Source: Actinomycetota bacterium (GTDB lineage: Bacteria; Actinomycetota; Actinomycetes; Actinomycetales; Microbacteriaceae). Taken from it: a DNA stretch of 64,000 nt. Below the pieces are notes generated by a model. The model searched no databases. It had not been told where the DNA came from and saw nothing but the letters and a program-made list of their open reading frames with translations. Location: assembly GCA_947449765.1 (NCBI GenBank), contig CANFSP010000001.1, positions 512,128 through 576,127 on the forward strand, in the 5' to 3' direction. Of the stretch, positions 43,779 through 51,313 are shown one piece after another. A program made the translations under genes and the position numbers. The stretch's first letter is position 1, and each line of letters starts with the position of its first letter.

Positions 43779-44048
43779 ATGGCAACAATTTCAGTAACCG
43801 TCACCGATGCCACAGGCAGTCGGCGCGACCAGGTCGACATGCCGGATGACCAGCCGATCATCCGCATTCTTGCTGCCCTCGTGCAGAAGCTCGGACTACC
43901 GCTTGCCGGACCGGACGGGCAGCCCATGTCCTACCGTTTTCACCACGTCGAGTCGCAGTCGCAGTTGCGCGACAACGACACCTTCTCGGCTGCGGGCGTG
44001 AAGAAGGGCGACACCTTGCGCTTAGTTCCCGAAATCACCGCGGGGTAA
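43779..44048 (+). CDS. Ubiquitin-like protein (β-grasp, YukD/EsaB-like, 89 aa)
   Basis: Residues 1-85 fit a β-grasp fold: strand ATISVTVTDATGSRRDQVDM, helix PIIRILAALVQKLGL, strand SYRFHHVES, then TFSAAGVKKGDTLRLVPEI. It resembles YukD/EsaB, but no type VII secretion gene is nearby and E1, E2 and JAMM genes flank it. The chain ends ITAG, so the terminal Gly is exposed without processing and could be adenylated by the E1. AGGAGATAACC lies before the ATG. Confidence 0.9.
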   Translation: MATISVTVTDATGSRRDQVDMPDDQPIIRILAALVQKLGLPLAGPDGQPMSYRFHHVESQSQLRDNDTFSAAGVKKGDTLRLVPEITAG

Positions 44049-44057
44049 TCGCGCCAC

Positions 44058-45194
44058 ATGACAAGCGTTGATCTCGACGAGTCGCGTTACGCGCGTCAGG
44101 AGCTCATCACGTGGTGGGATCAAGCTGCGCTCGCCCGCTCGCGTGTGCTCGTGGTGGGGGCCGGTGCGCTCGGTAACGAGGTGGTCAAAAACCTCACGCT
44201 GGTCGGTGTCGGTCACATCGAAATCGTCGACATGGACACCATCGAGCACACGAATCTCGCACGCTGCGTGTTTTTTCGCGAAGCGCACGAAGGTCAATTT
44301 AAGTCGGATGTTCTCGCCGCGGCCGCTCACGACATGAACCCCGACGTCACCTGCGTGAGTCATCCCGTGGCGGTGCAGCGCTTGGGTGCGGCGTATCTCG
44401 ATCGGTTCGACCTCGTCATCGGCGCGCTCGACAACCGAGAGGCGCGTGTCTGGGTCAACCAGGCGTGCCGCAAGCTGGGCAGGTTCTGGATCGATGGCGC
44501 CATCGAAGGACTGCGCGGATTGGCGCGCATGTTCGCACCCGAGGGTGCCTGCTACGAGTGCACGCTCTCCGAAGCGGACTACAAACAGATGAGCCACCGG
44601 CGCTCCTGCTCACTGCTTGCGCCCGAAGAAATCCTCACCGGAAAGACGCCGACCAACGCGACGACCGCAGGCATCATCGCCGGGGTTCAAGTGCAAGAGG
44701 CGATCAAGTTCCTCACGGGCAATCACGACCTGCTCAGCGTGGTCGGCAAGTGTTGGGTGTTCACCGGCGACTCGATGGAGTCGTATGTCATGGCATACCG
44801 GCCCGACGAGTTCTGCCTGGCGCACGACAGCTACGACGTGATTGTTGACGCGCCACTGGTGACCACGCCGCGGCAAGCCCTCGCGATGGTCTGTGGCGAG
44901 AATGGTGACGTGGATGCGGCTACCACCGCACTCCACTTCGAGGAAGACGTCATCGAGCTCAAGCCGTGTGAGACCTGCGGGGGTCACAGCATCTCGCGGA
45001 CGAGGTCATCCCTTCGTCTCGGTGAGGGTGTCTGCGACACCTGCGGGCAGTCGCGACTGGGCTCCACGTCGAGCCAATGGTCGGTAACGGATGACCGCCT
45101 CGACCTCACCTTTGCCGAGCTCGGTCTCGGACTTCACGATTTCATCACCGTTCGTCAGGGTGCACAGCGCACCCACCTGAAAGTGCAGGCATAA
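44058..45194 (+). CDS. E1-like Ubl-activating enzyme (ThiF/UBA family, 378 aa)
   Basis: Adenylates the Ubl C-terminus and passes it to the E2. The Rossmann nucleotide site is VLVVGAGALGNEVVKNL (G34-G39), followed by IVDMDTIEHTNLARCVFF with the acidic, Asn66 and Arg69 residues of the adenylation site, and IGALDNREARVWVNQ. CYEC (165-168) and C184 in RRSCSLLAPE are the zinc and candidate thioester cysteines. TTAGIIAGVQVQEAIKFLTG closes the domain. The C-terminal part holds a second zinc ribbon (C304/C307, C326/C329). Confidence 0.93.
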   Translation: MTSVDLDESRYARQELITWWDQAALARSRVLVVGAGALGNEVVKNLTLVGVGHIEIVDMDTIEHTNLARCVFFREAHEGQFKSDVLAAAAHDMNPDVTCVSHPVAVQRLGAAYLDRFDLVIGALDNREARVWVNQACRKLGRFWIDGAIEGLRGLARMFAPEGACYECTLSEADYKQMSHRRSCSLLAPEEILTGKTPTNATTAGIIAGVQVQEAIKFLTGNHDLLSVVGKCWVFTGDSMESYVMAYRPDEFCLAHDSYDVIVDAPLVTTPRQALAMVCGENGDVDAATTALHFEEDVIELKPCETCGGHSISRTRSSLRLGEGVCDTCGQSRLGSTSSQWSVTDDRLDLTFAELGLGLHDFITVRQGAQRTHLKVQA

Positions 45195-45196
45195 CC

Positions 45197-46264
45197 ATGG
45201 CAACACGCAAGCCAGTCACGCCGAGCTCGGCCTCGCGCAGGCCGAAGTCGACCGAGAGCTCTCGACGATTCACCGGGCCGACGCTCACCGTTGACCCGAT
45301 CGTGATGAGCGGCATCGAAGAGCACGGATACAGCGACCTTACCAACGAGGTCGGCGGCATGCTCATCGGTAACTTCACCGACGCGGGTGTGGAAATCAGC
45401 GCATTCATTCCTGCGCTCAAGGCTGTGGGCAACCAGGTGTCACTGACGTTTTCGCATGACGTGTGGCAGGACATTTTGGTGCGCGTCGACGAAGACTTTC
45501 CGAATAAGAAAATCGTGGGTTGGTATCACACGCATCCCAGTCACGGAATTTTTCTCTCCGAGTATGACCAGTTCATTCACAAGAACTTCTTTCCCGATGC
45601 GAAGCACGTGGCACTCGTAGTCGACCCGATTGCCGGTCAGCTCGGCTGGTTTGCACTGGCGGCGAACGGTTCAACTCAGGTTTTTGCGAAGCAAAAGACG
45701 GCGCTCGGTCCGCGCGAGCGCGTCGTGATTGCGCCGACTAGCCGACAGCCCGCACGACGCCTGCCTGTAGTGCTCGCGGTAGTCGCGTCGCTGCTCGTCG
45801 GCGGGGGAATCGGATGGGGTGTTGCTGCAGCGATGGCCCCCGCCGATGTGAGTGGCCCGTTCCGCGCGCTTCAGGCTCAGTACGAGGGCTCAGTGCAGAG
45901 CCCAATCTTCACCGTCGTGGTTGCCGAAGGTGACACGTGCGAGTCTCTCGCGGTGCGGTTCTATGCCGATGCTGCCAAGGCAAGCCTCATTCGAACGCTC
46001 AACGGCATTGCTGAGGGCGCTGAACCAGCGGTCGGGCAGAGCATTGCCGTCGCGTTTGTTCCCGGCCTGGGTGTGACCGGCGGTGACGCGGCGGCGACCT
46101 GGCCGGATCTGGCGCCGACCCCCGCTCCGGTGCCTGAGCCGACGCCGGAGCCGACGCCTGAGCCGACGACCCTGCCGACGACGCAAGTGACGCCAGCGGT
46201 CGATGCACCGCTCGACCCGTTGGCCACTCCTGCCGTGGTCGCAGCAGCCGAGGATCCGCGATGA
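45197..46264 (+). CDS. JAMM/MPN deconjugase, membrane-anchored, with LysM-like domain (355 aa)
   Basis: The metalloprotease domain has Glu51 (EVGGMLIGNF) and the H-x-H-P-x6-S-x2-D motif HTHPSHGIFLSEYD (His111, His113, Ser121, Asp124), the complete JAMM zinc site used to remove ubiquitin-like proteins. One membrane helix (about 189-213) follows. Outside it lies a LysM-like segment (IFTVVVAEGDTCESLAVRFY, about 236-282) and a P/T/E-rich stalk. The active site faces the cytoplasm and the tail could reach peptidoglycan. The stop overlaps the next ATG. Confidence 0.92.
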   Translation: MATRKPVTPSSASRRPKSTESSRRFTGPTLTVDPIVMSGIEEHGYSDLTNEVGGMLIGNFTDAGVEISAFIPALKAVGNQVSLTFSHDVWQDILVRVDEDFPNKKIVGWYHTHPSHGIFLSEYDQFIHKNFFPDAKHVALVVDPIAGQLGWFALAANGSTQVFAKQKTALGPRERVVIAPTSRQPARRLPVVLAVVASLLVGGGIGWGVAAAMAPADVSGPFRALQAQYEGSVQSPIFTVVVAEGDTCESLAVRFYADAAKASLIRTLNGIAEGAEPAVGQSIAVAFVPGLGVTGGDAAATWPDLAPTPAPVPEPTPEPTPEPTTLPTTQVTPAVDAPLDPLATPAVVAAAEDPR

Positions 46265-46623
46265 AATTTTGCCCCAACTGCGGCACCCCCCGCCTTGGCA
46301 AATTTTGTGCCGGATGCGGCTTCGCCTTCCCGTTGGATGGTGTGACCGCTGGTGCCACTGCGACCACACCCGCCGCTGCGCCCGGCTTTTCGCCGTATCT
46401 TTCTCCTGCTGAGTCGTCTACTGCTACGCCAGCAATCTCGCAGGCTGGCTCGCCGGCTTATCCGTCAACCGTCCCGTCGGCCTTCCCTTCGACGGATGTG
46501 CACGCAGCGACGGTGTCGCTCTATCCCGGGCTTGTGTATGGTGACGCCTTCGACGCATCTCGGTGTTGCCCGAACTGTGGTCGCGCTTCTGCGCAAGGCG
46601 TGCGCTGCGCGTCGTGCGGGTGA
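46261..46623 (+). CDS. Double zinc-ribbon protein, last gene of the Ubl operon (120 aa)
   Basis: The N-terminal ribbon is KFCPNCGTPRLGKFCAGCG; a disordered A/P/S/T-rich linker of about 70 residues follows; the C-terminal ribbon is CCPNCGRASAQGVRCASCG. No catalytic residue is present. The ATGA overlap with the JAMM gene places it in the operon. It could be a substrate or adaptor, as zinc ribbons open and close the operon. An 8-bp tandem repeat starts 10 bp after its stop. Confidence 0.8.
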   Translation: MKFCPNCGTPRLGKFCAGCGFAFPLDGVTAGATATTPAAAPGFSPYLSPAESSTATPAISQAGSPAYPSTVPSAFPSTDVHAATVSLYPGLVYGDAFDASRCCPNCGRASAQGVRCASCG

Positions 46624-46633
46624 CGGCTTGTTC

Positions 46634-46678
46634 GCAAGCCCGCAAGCCCGCAAGCCCGCAAGCCCGCAAGCCCGCAAG
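46634..46678 (+). repeat. 8-bp tandem repeat (GCAAGCCC, 5.6 copies)
   Basis: Five perfect copies plus a partial copy directly downstream of the Ubl operon, in non-coding DNA. Slippage-prone; no hairpin. Confidence 0.9.
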
Positions 46679-46782
46679 GCGTCCCCGGTTTCATGGCGTT
46701 TTCAGTAATCCACAGATGAACTGTGGCGCCTAAAAACCCGATTTCGAGCCGGCTAAAACCGTTGCATGACGATTACGCCGAC

Positions 46783-46802
46783 TAGTACCATATCTCGTAC
46801 CA
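46783..46802 (+). promoter_or_regulatory. Candidate operator of TA module 1
   Basis: Octamers TAGTACCA (46783) and TCGTACCA (46795), 12 bp apart, 20 bp before the antitoxin ATG. TA module 2 has the equivalent pair CCGTACAA/TCGTACAA, also 12 bp apart. A GTAC core recalls YefM operators. Confidence 0.5.
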
Positions 46803-46822
46803 GTCCCGATTGGACGAGACCG

Positions 46823-47098
46823 ATGAAAGCTCTTACCGCAAGTGAAGCCCGCCGAACGCTGTTCACTCTGATCGAAGAAGTGGTCGAGCTGGAAGAAGAG
46901 ATTTACATCACGTCCCGCAAGGGCACGGCGGTGCTCATCAGCGAGTCGGAGTATCGAGGATTGAAAATTGCCGTTGAGCTCTTCAGGGATCCGGTCGGCG
47001 GTCTGCAGTTGCTCGAGTCGATGAAGCAATCGCGTGAGCGCAATGTCATTGGTCCTATGACAATGGATGAGCTCCGCGAACGCATCGAGGGCATGTGA
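46823..47098 (+). CDS. YefM/Phd-family antitoxin (TA module 1)
   Basis: 91 residues. The N-terminal Phd/YefM fold is MKALTASEARRTLFTLIEEV followed by EEEIYITSRKGTAVLISESE; the C-terminal helix region should neutralise the toxin. ATG 46823 gives the family start; an upstream ATG (46766) would read through the putative operator. The stop overlaps the toxin GTG by four bases. Autorepression together with the toxin is expected. Confidence 0.88.
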   Translation: MKALTASEARRTLFTLIEEVVELEEEIYITSRKGTAVLISESEYRGLKIAVELFRDPVGGLQLLESMKQSRERNVIGPMTMDELRERIEGM

Positions 47099-47361
47099 GA
47101 ATTGAGTTCACTCCGGTGGCCTGGGCTCACCTTCAGGAGTGGTTGGGCGACGACCGCAAGACCTTCGATCGCCTGCTTCGCCTCATCGAAGAAACGTGTC
47201 GCGAACCACGCGGTGGCCTGGGCAAGCCCGAGCGACTCAAACACTTGTCGGATGAGACTTGGTCGAAACGGATCACCCCACGACATCGGATGGTCTACGA
47301 AATTCGCGACGACGTGATCACTTTTACTCAGCTGCGCGGGCACTACTGGTTCGACGGGTAA
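47095..47361 (+). CDS. YoeB/Txe-family mRNA interferase (TA module 1)
   Basis: 88 residues with the YoeB pattern: FTPVAWAHLQEWLGDDRKTF, GLGKPERLKHLSDETWSKRI, and the catalytic region RHRMVYEIRDDVITFTQLRG ending HYWF. YoeB toxins bind the ribosome and cut mRNA in the A site. GTG start inside the antitoxin stop. A close relative is at 49801-50064. Confidence 0.92.
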   Translation: MRIEFTPVAWAHLQEWLGDDRKTFDRLLRLIEETCREPRGGLGKPERLKHLSDETWSKRITPRHRMVYEIRDDVITFTQLRGHYWFDG

Positions 47362-47412
47362 ACCCGGAGCGTGACTGTTCTGAGGCATTCGGCACCGTCG
47401 AGCGGCCGTATT

Positions 47413-47452
47413 TTGTGCCATAATATTTCTTTACTTGTGCCATAATGTTTCT
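47413..47452 (+). promoter_or_regulatory. 18-bp direct repeats over the promoter of the HTH/nucleotidyltransferase pair
   Basis: TTGTGCCATAATATTTCT (47413-47430) and TTGTGCCATAATGTTTCT (47435-47452) differ by one base and are 22 bp apart, two helical turns, so they lie on one DNA face. The second contains a -10 CATAAT (47441-47446) six bases before the GTG start. This is a strong candidate for autoregulation by the HTH protein. Confidence 0.7.
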
Positions 47453-48277
47453 GTGAGAGATTCCATTTCGATTCGTGAGGCGGCTGGTGAGCTGGGCGTC
47501 ACCGAGCGTCGCGTGCGGCAACTCGTGCCGACGGGGAGTCTCACCCGCGATGAGCTGGCGCGTCTGGCACGGCGTGAAACCAAGGTCGGTCGCAAGACGG
47601 CGCGGGATTCACTTCAGGCGCTGGCTGATTTGCTCGATTTTCGTCCCACCAACGATGTTCCCCCGCGCACACTTTCTCGCCTTAAAGGCACGATTCGACT
47701 CGCAGATTCTTATGAGATTGCACAGCTCCTCGCGCCCGTTCGTGATTCTCCCTCAGGTGAGCTTGCTCGCAAAGCTCTGGCATCTGAGAACTGGCTCGAG
47801 CAACGAAAAACCCTGGCTGAATTGGCCAAGCGTCAAGAAGCGTGGGAAGCGCTTCACCCCGACGCCCGAGTTGGTGACACAAGTCGAATTCGCTCCGGTG
47901 CGCGTACCGCATCCGGTCTGGCTCGTGAACTCATCGAGGCTCTGAGTGATTCCGACACCGAGTACATGTTGCGGCACCTTCTTCACGCCACCGCGAACTG
48001 GAGTCACGAGTCCGCGACACAACTTCCCGCGCTGTTTAGGCGCGAACCCCAGCGCGTGCCTCGACCCGAGTGGGATGCGTTCCTGTGTGCCTGCGTCGAA
48101 TGGTCGTGTGCTCAGGTGGGGATCACGCCACCGCGCTGGACGGCACGGAGTCACTGCCAGATCTCGTGGTCACCAATCGCGGTGGGATTCATTCGGCCCG
48201 AAAAAAGACACCCCTTTTTTGAGGAGCGAAACATTGTGATCAGCCGTGATGATGCGCCGCAAGTCAGGGGTTCATGA
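47453..48277 (+). CDS. HTH DNA-binding protein, partner of the nucleotidyltransferase (274 aa)
   Basis: Residues 5-32 (ISIREAAGELGVTERRVRQL) are a clear helix-turn-helix. The remainder is helical and ends in a domain of unknown family (WDAFLCACVEWSCAQ; ISRDDAPQVRGS). The GTG at 47453 is set by the -10 spacing. Its stop overlaps the nucleotidyltransferase ATG (ATGA). The pair has the layout of a toxin-antitoxin or abortive-infection module, with this protein as the DNA-binding antitoxin; that role is inferred from arrangement. Confidence 0.75.
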   Translation: MRDSISIREAAGELGVTERRVRQLVPTGSLTRDELARLARRETKVGRKTARDSLQALADLLDFRPTNDVPPRTLSRLKGTIRLADSYEIAQLLAPVRDSPSGELARKALASENWLEQRKTLAELAKRQEAWEALHPDARVGDTSRIRSGARTASGLARELIEALSDSDTEYMLRHLLHATANWSHESATQLPALFRREPQRVPRPEWDAFLCACVEWSCAQVGITPPRWTARSHCQISWSPIAVGFIRPEKRHPFFEERNIVISRDDAPQVRGS

Positions 48278-48816
48278 TGCTTCATCTTGGAAAACCAGAG
48301 ATTCTTGAGCTCCTTGCCCGCATCGGTGCAGACCTGAGCCGGCGAGGGCTCAGTGCCTCGGTATACATCTTTGGTGGCTCGGCGCTCATCGTTCAAGGGC
48401 TTCGAAATGATGTGACTGTCGACATTGATATGTGGACGCATGATTCGGCAGTCTTAGGTCAAATCGGCTCTCGTTTGCAGCAAGAGTTTGGGTTTGAAAA
48501 TAACCCCGTCGATTCACGCGGACGAGGTTTTGTCTTTGGGCCTGCAATCGACACCGAGGCCGAAGAGATGATCTTTGATTCTCTTGTCGCACGATTCGCG
48601 TCGCCACGAGTGCTGCTCGCGCATAAATTGTCGGCCTTTCGAGCCAAAGATGTTGGCGACATCGTCGAGCTGATGAAACGGCTCGACATTCGATCCGCTG
48701 AGCAGGCTGTGGCGATTGCCCGAGAATATTTCGGTGACGACCATGTTCCGGCCGTTGATTATGAGGGGATGGCCATCGACGTGAGCAACCTGTTGCGCGA
48801 CGTTCAGCAGAGATAG
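48274..48816 (+). CDS. Nucleotidyltransferase-like protein (DUF6036/AbiEii-like)
   Basis: 180 residues with the Pol-β nucleotidyltransferase signature: VYIFGGSALIVQGLRNDVTV (G-G-S) followed by Asp50 and Asp52 in DIDMW, then LLAHKLSAFRAKDVGDIVEL, the K-x6-R-x-K-D pattern of AbiEii/DUF6036 proteins. Relatives act as toxins that add nucleotides to tRNA; this is an inference here. Co-translated with the HTH gene. Confidence 0.82.
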   Translation: MMLHLGKPEILELLARIGADLSRRGLSASVYIFGGSALIVQGLRNDVTVDIDMWTHDSAVLGQIGSRLQQEFGFENNPVDSRGRGFVFGPAIDTEAEEMIFDSLVARFASPRVLLAHKLSAFRAKDVGDIVELMKRLDIRSAEQAVAIAREYFGDDHVPAVDYEGMAIDVSNLLRDVQQR

Positions 48817-48829
48817 ATAGGTTTATCGC

Positions 48830-49363
48830 ATGACTCAGCACCGCTCCCGCCTCTCCCGCACCCTTCTCGCAGCTGGCGCTCTCGCACTCGTGGCGGGTGT
48901 GACGATAGGGCTTTCGGGATGCGCGACCGGGGCTGCCGGTGGCGGCGGTGCGGCATCCTCATCGTCGGCGATCACGGCCGAGGTGCTGGGCGACCTCAAC
49001 GCGTACGCGCCGAACATGGCCCGCCTGGGCAAAACCGAGGCCGACCTACGTGCGCGGTATGAAGCGGTCACCGGGGTCAACTATAAAGATGACGCCACCA
49101 TGCTCGCCGCCGTGCAGGGCATGCTGCCCGACATGGACGCGTACATCGCTGAGCTCGAGGCCGTCGCACCTACGACGACCCCGGTGAAGGATGCGCACGC
49201 CCTGTGCATCGCGGGCTGGAAGAAACAGCGCGAAGCGTTCGGTGTCATGGCGCAGGCGTTGAGCGAGCAGAGCGCCGACCTCGTCACCCAGGCCAACGCG
49301 CTGATGACCGAGGCGAACGGGCTGATGAGTCAGTATCGTGCGGCGCTCGCTGCCATCAAGTAA
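48830..49363 (+). CDS. Lipoprotein (177 aa)
   Basis: The signal sequence RTLLAAGALALVAGVTIG ends in the lipobox LSGC, so the mature protein should be lipid-anchored outside the membrane. The mature part begins with a G/A/S-rich tether and is then helical (DLNAYAPNMARLGKTEADLR; ALMTEANGLMSQYRAALAAI). No family recognised. It follows the nucleotidyltransferase by 13 bp but looks unrelated in function. Confidence 0.82.
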   Translation: MTQHRSRLSRTLLAAGALALVAGVTIGLSGCATGAAGGGGAASSSSAITAEVLGDLNAYAPNMARLGKTEADLRARYEAVTGVNYKDDATMLAAVQGMLPDMDAYIAELEAVAPTTTPVKDAHALCIAGWKKQREAFGVMAQALSEQSADLVTQANALMTEANGLMSQYRAALAAIK

Positions 49364-49479
49364 GGGGTGCCCATCCACCCCGGTTGGTTGTGGCTAACAG
49401 ACTTTCCACAAGGTACTCACGGCCAGTGTGATCGCCTGCTTTTGCGTGAGTAAATAACTCACATGAACCACACACTTAA

Positions 49480-49499
49480 CCGTACAATTACTCGTACAA
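49480..49499 (+). promoter_or_regulatory. Candidate operator of TA module 2
   Basis: CCGTACAA (49480) and TCGTACAA (49492), 12 bp apart, upstream of the second YefM gene, parallel to the pair at 46783-46802. Confidence 0.5.
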
Positions 49500-49516
49500 C
49501 TTACGAGGAGTCACAC

Positions 49517-49804
49517 ATGTACGCCGTTACCGCGAGCGATGCCCGCCAGCGCTTCTTCCCGATCGTCGAAGACATCCTCGAATTGCAAAATATCTACAAG
49601 GTGACCTCTCGCCGTGGCACCATCGTCATGTTGAGCGAGTTCGAGTTCGAGTCGCTTCTCGAAACCATCGAGATTCTTCGCGACCCCGAGATGGCCAAGA
49701 AGCTAGCGCGTGCTCTGGGGTCAGCCAAAGCCGGCGAGCACGCTCGTGTTTTTGACGCGGCTGACTTTCTGCGCGACGACTTTCACGCCAACGAGTCCGA
49801 ATGA
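49517..49804 (+). CDS. YefM/Phd-family antitoxin (TA module 2)
   Basis: 95 residues: MYAVTASDARQRFFPIVEDI and YKVTSRRGTIVMLSEFEFES, similar in plan to the antitoxin at 46823. A good GAGGAG lies six bases before the ATG; a start at 49463 would translate the operator. The C-terminus is helical and charged. Overlaps the toxin by four bases (ATGA). Confidence 0.88.
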   Translation: MYAVTASDARQRFFPIVEDILELQNIYKVTSRRGTIVMLSEFEFESLLETIEILRDPEMAKKLARALGSAKAGEHARVFDAADFLRDDFHANESE

Positions 49805-50064
49805 AAATAGCGTTCCAACCGGACGCCTGGGACGACTACGAATACTGGCGAACCACCGACAAGGTGATGTTCACGCGTTTGCGTCGAGCAATCGCAGACA
49901 TCGTTCGAGACCCCTTCGCCGGATCCGGTTCCCCCAAGCCACTGCGCTACGCAGAAAATCTCTGGGCCAGACGACTCGACCTCAGGCATCGCATCCTGTA
50001 CCGGGTGACAGATGACACTATCGAGTTTCTCTCGATGCGCGGGCACTACTGGTACGACCGGTAA
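49801..50064 (+). CDS. YoeB/Txe-family mRNA interferase (TA module 2)
   Basis: 87 residues: MKIAFQPDAWDDYEYWRTTD, GSPKPLRYAENLWARRLDLR and HRILYRVTDDTIEFLSMRGH ending YWYDR, the complete YoeB catalytic tail. The stop codon TAA is part of the argJ -10 hexamer, so toxin and arginine genes abut without spacing. Confidence 0.93.
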   Translation: MKIAFQPDAWDDYEYWRTTDKVMFTRLRRAIADIVRDPFAGSGSPKPLRYAENLWARRLDLRHRILYRVTDDTIEFLSMRGHYWYDR

Positions 50065-50067
50065 ATT
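50062..50067 (+). promoter_or_regulatory. -10 hexamer TAAATT before argJ
   Basis: TAAATT overlaps the toxin stop codon; seven bases then lead to the argJ ATG. A leaderless mRNA is likely (GAGGGC is too close to the ATG to be a good ribosome site). Confidence 0.5.
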
Positions 50068-50074
50068 TGAGGGC

Positions 50075-51280
50075 ATGACCGTCACCTCGCCCGCTGGATT
50101 CGCCGCCGCCGGAGTCACCTGCGGACTCAAGAAGTCCGGCAACAAAGACCTCGCCATCGTGCAGAACCTCGGGCCGCTCAAGGCCGCCGCCGCGGTGTTC
50201 ACGTCGAACCGCTGTAAGGCGAACCCGATCCTGTGGAGTCAGCAGGTCATCGCCGACGGTGTGGTCGACGCCATCGTGCTGAACTCCGGGGGAGCCAACT
50301 GCTACACCGGACCGCAAGGTTTTCAGGTCACCCACTCAACGGCAGAGGCGGTTGCCGAGGCGCTCGGCACCTCAGCGGGTGACGTACTCGTGTGTTCGAC
50401 CGGGATCATTGGCGAGCAGCTTCCGCTCGAAAAACTGCAGCTCGGCGTGAGCCTGGCTGCGGGGGAGCTCGGCCAGTCGCGGGCGAGTGCGCTCGAAGGC
50501 GGCATGGACGCAGCCGAAGCCATCATGACCACCGACTCAAAGCCGAAGACCGTGGTGATTGCCGGAGGGGGTCAGGGCGAGTCGGTTGAGGCTGAGGCGG
50601 CATCCGCTTATTCCATCGGCGGCATGGCGAAGGGAGCGGGCATGCTCGCACCGGGTCTGGCCACCATGCTCGTGGTGCTGACGACGGATGCGCAGCTCAC
50701 GCCCGCGCAACTGGACACCGCTCTTCGTGCCGCCACCCGCGTGACGTTCGACCGGCTCGATTCGGATGGATGTATGTCCACCAACGATCAGGTCACACTC
50801 ATGGCCAGTGGCGCGAGTGGGGTTGTCCCGGATGTCGCGGAATTCACCGACCGCCTCACCGAAGCGTGTGCTTCGCTGGCGCTGCAATTGCAGGCCGATG
50901 CTGAGGGAGCCTCACACGATATCGCCATCACGGTGCTCAGCGCCGCCAGCGAAGACGACGCCGTGGCGGTCGGCCGCTCCGTCGCTCGCAACAATCTCTT
51001 CAAGGCGGCGATCTTCGGCAACGACGCCAACTGGGGCCGTGTACTGGCCGCGGTCGGAACCACCTCTGCCGCCTTCGACCCCTACAACATCGACGTCTCG
51101 TTCAACGGTGTGCGCGTCTGCCAGGGTGGGCAGCCCGACCAGCCGCGCGACCTCGTCGACCTGAGTCCACGCGCCGTCGACATTGTCATCGATCTCAAGT
51201 CGGGTCCGGCCCAGGCGACCATCTGGACGAACGACCTCACGCACGACTACGTTCACGAGAACAGCGCCTATTCGTCCTAG
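50075..51280 (+). CDS. argJ: Bifunctional glutamate N-acetyltransferase / ornithine acetyltransferase
   Basis: Recycles acetyl groups in arginine synthesis. It autocleaves at Ala-Thr in MLAPGLATMLVVLTTD; the Thr becomes the nucleophile of the β chain. Other signatures: GFAAAGVTCGLKKSGNKDLA, LNSGGANCYTGPQG, CSTGIIGEQLPLEKL, and the late DLTHDYVHENSAYSS terminus. 401 aa, normal. ATG 50075 is chosen by similarity; a frame open to 50012 overlaps the toxin. Confidence 0.96.
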   Translation: MTVTSPAGFAAAGVTCGLKKSGNKDLAIVQNLGPLKAAAAVFTSNRCKANPILWSQQVIADGVVDAIVLNSGGANCYTGPQGFQVTHSTAEAVAEALGTSAGDVLVCSTGIIGEQLPLEKLQLGVSLAAGELGQSRASALEGGMDAAEAIMTTDSKPKTVVIAGGGQGESVEAEAASAYSIGGMAKGAGMLAPGLATMLVVLTTDAQLTPAQLDTALRAATRVTFDRLDSDGCMSTNDQVTLMASGASGVVPDVAEFTDRLTEACASLALQLQADAEGASHDIAITVLSAASEDDAVAVGRSVARNNLFKAAIFGNDANWGRVLAAVGTTSAAFDPYNIDVSFNGVRVCQGGQPDQPRDLVDLSPRAVDIVIDLKSGPAQATIWTNDLTHDYVHENSAYSS

Positions 51281-51313
51281 GATGTTGTCAAAGACCTAGG
51301 GGGAAGGAAAGCG

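Noticed and set aside
43779..44048. YukD-like gene as evidence of a type VII secretion locus
   Set aside because: No EccC ATPase, EccB/D, mycosin or WXG100 gene is nearby; E1, E2 and JAMM genes flank it instead.
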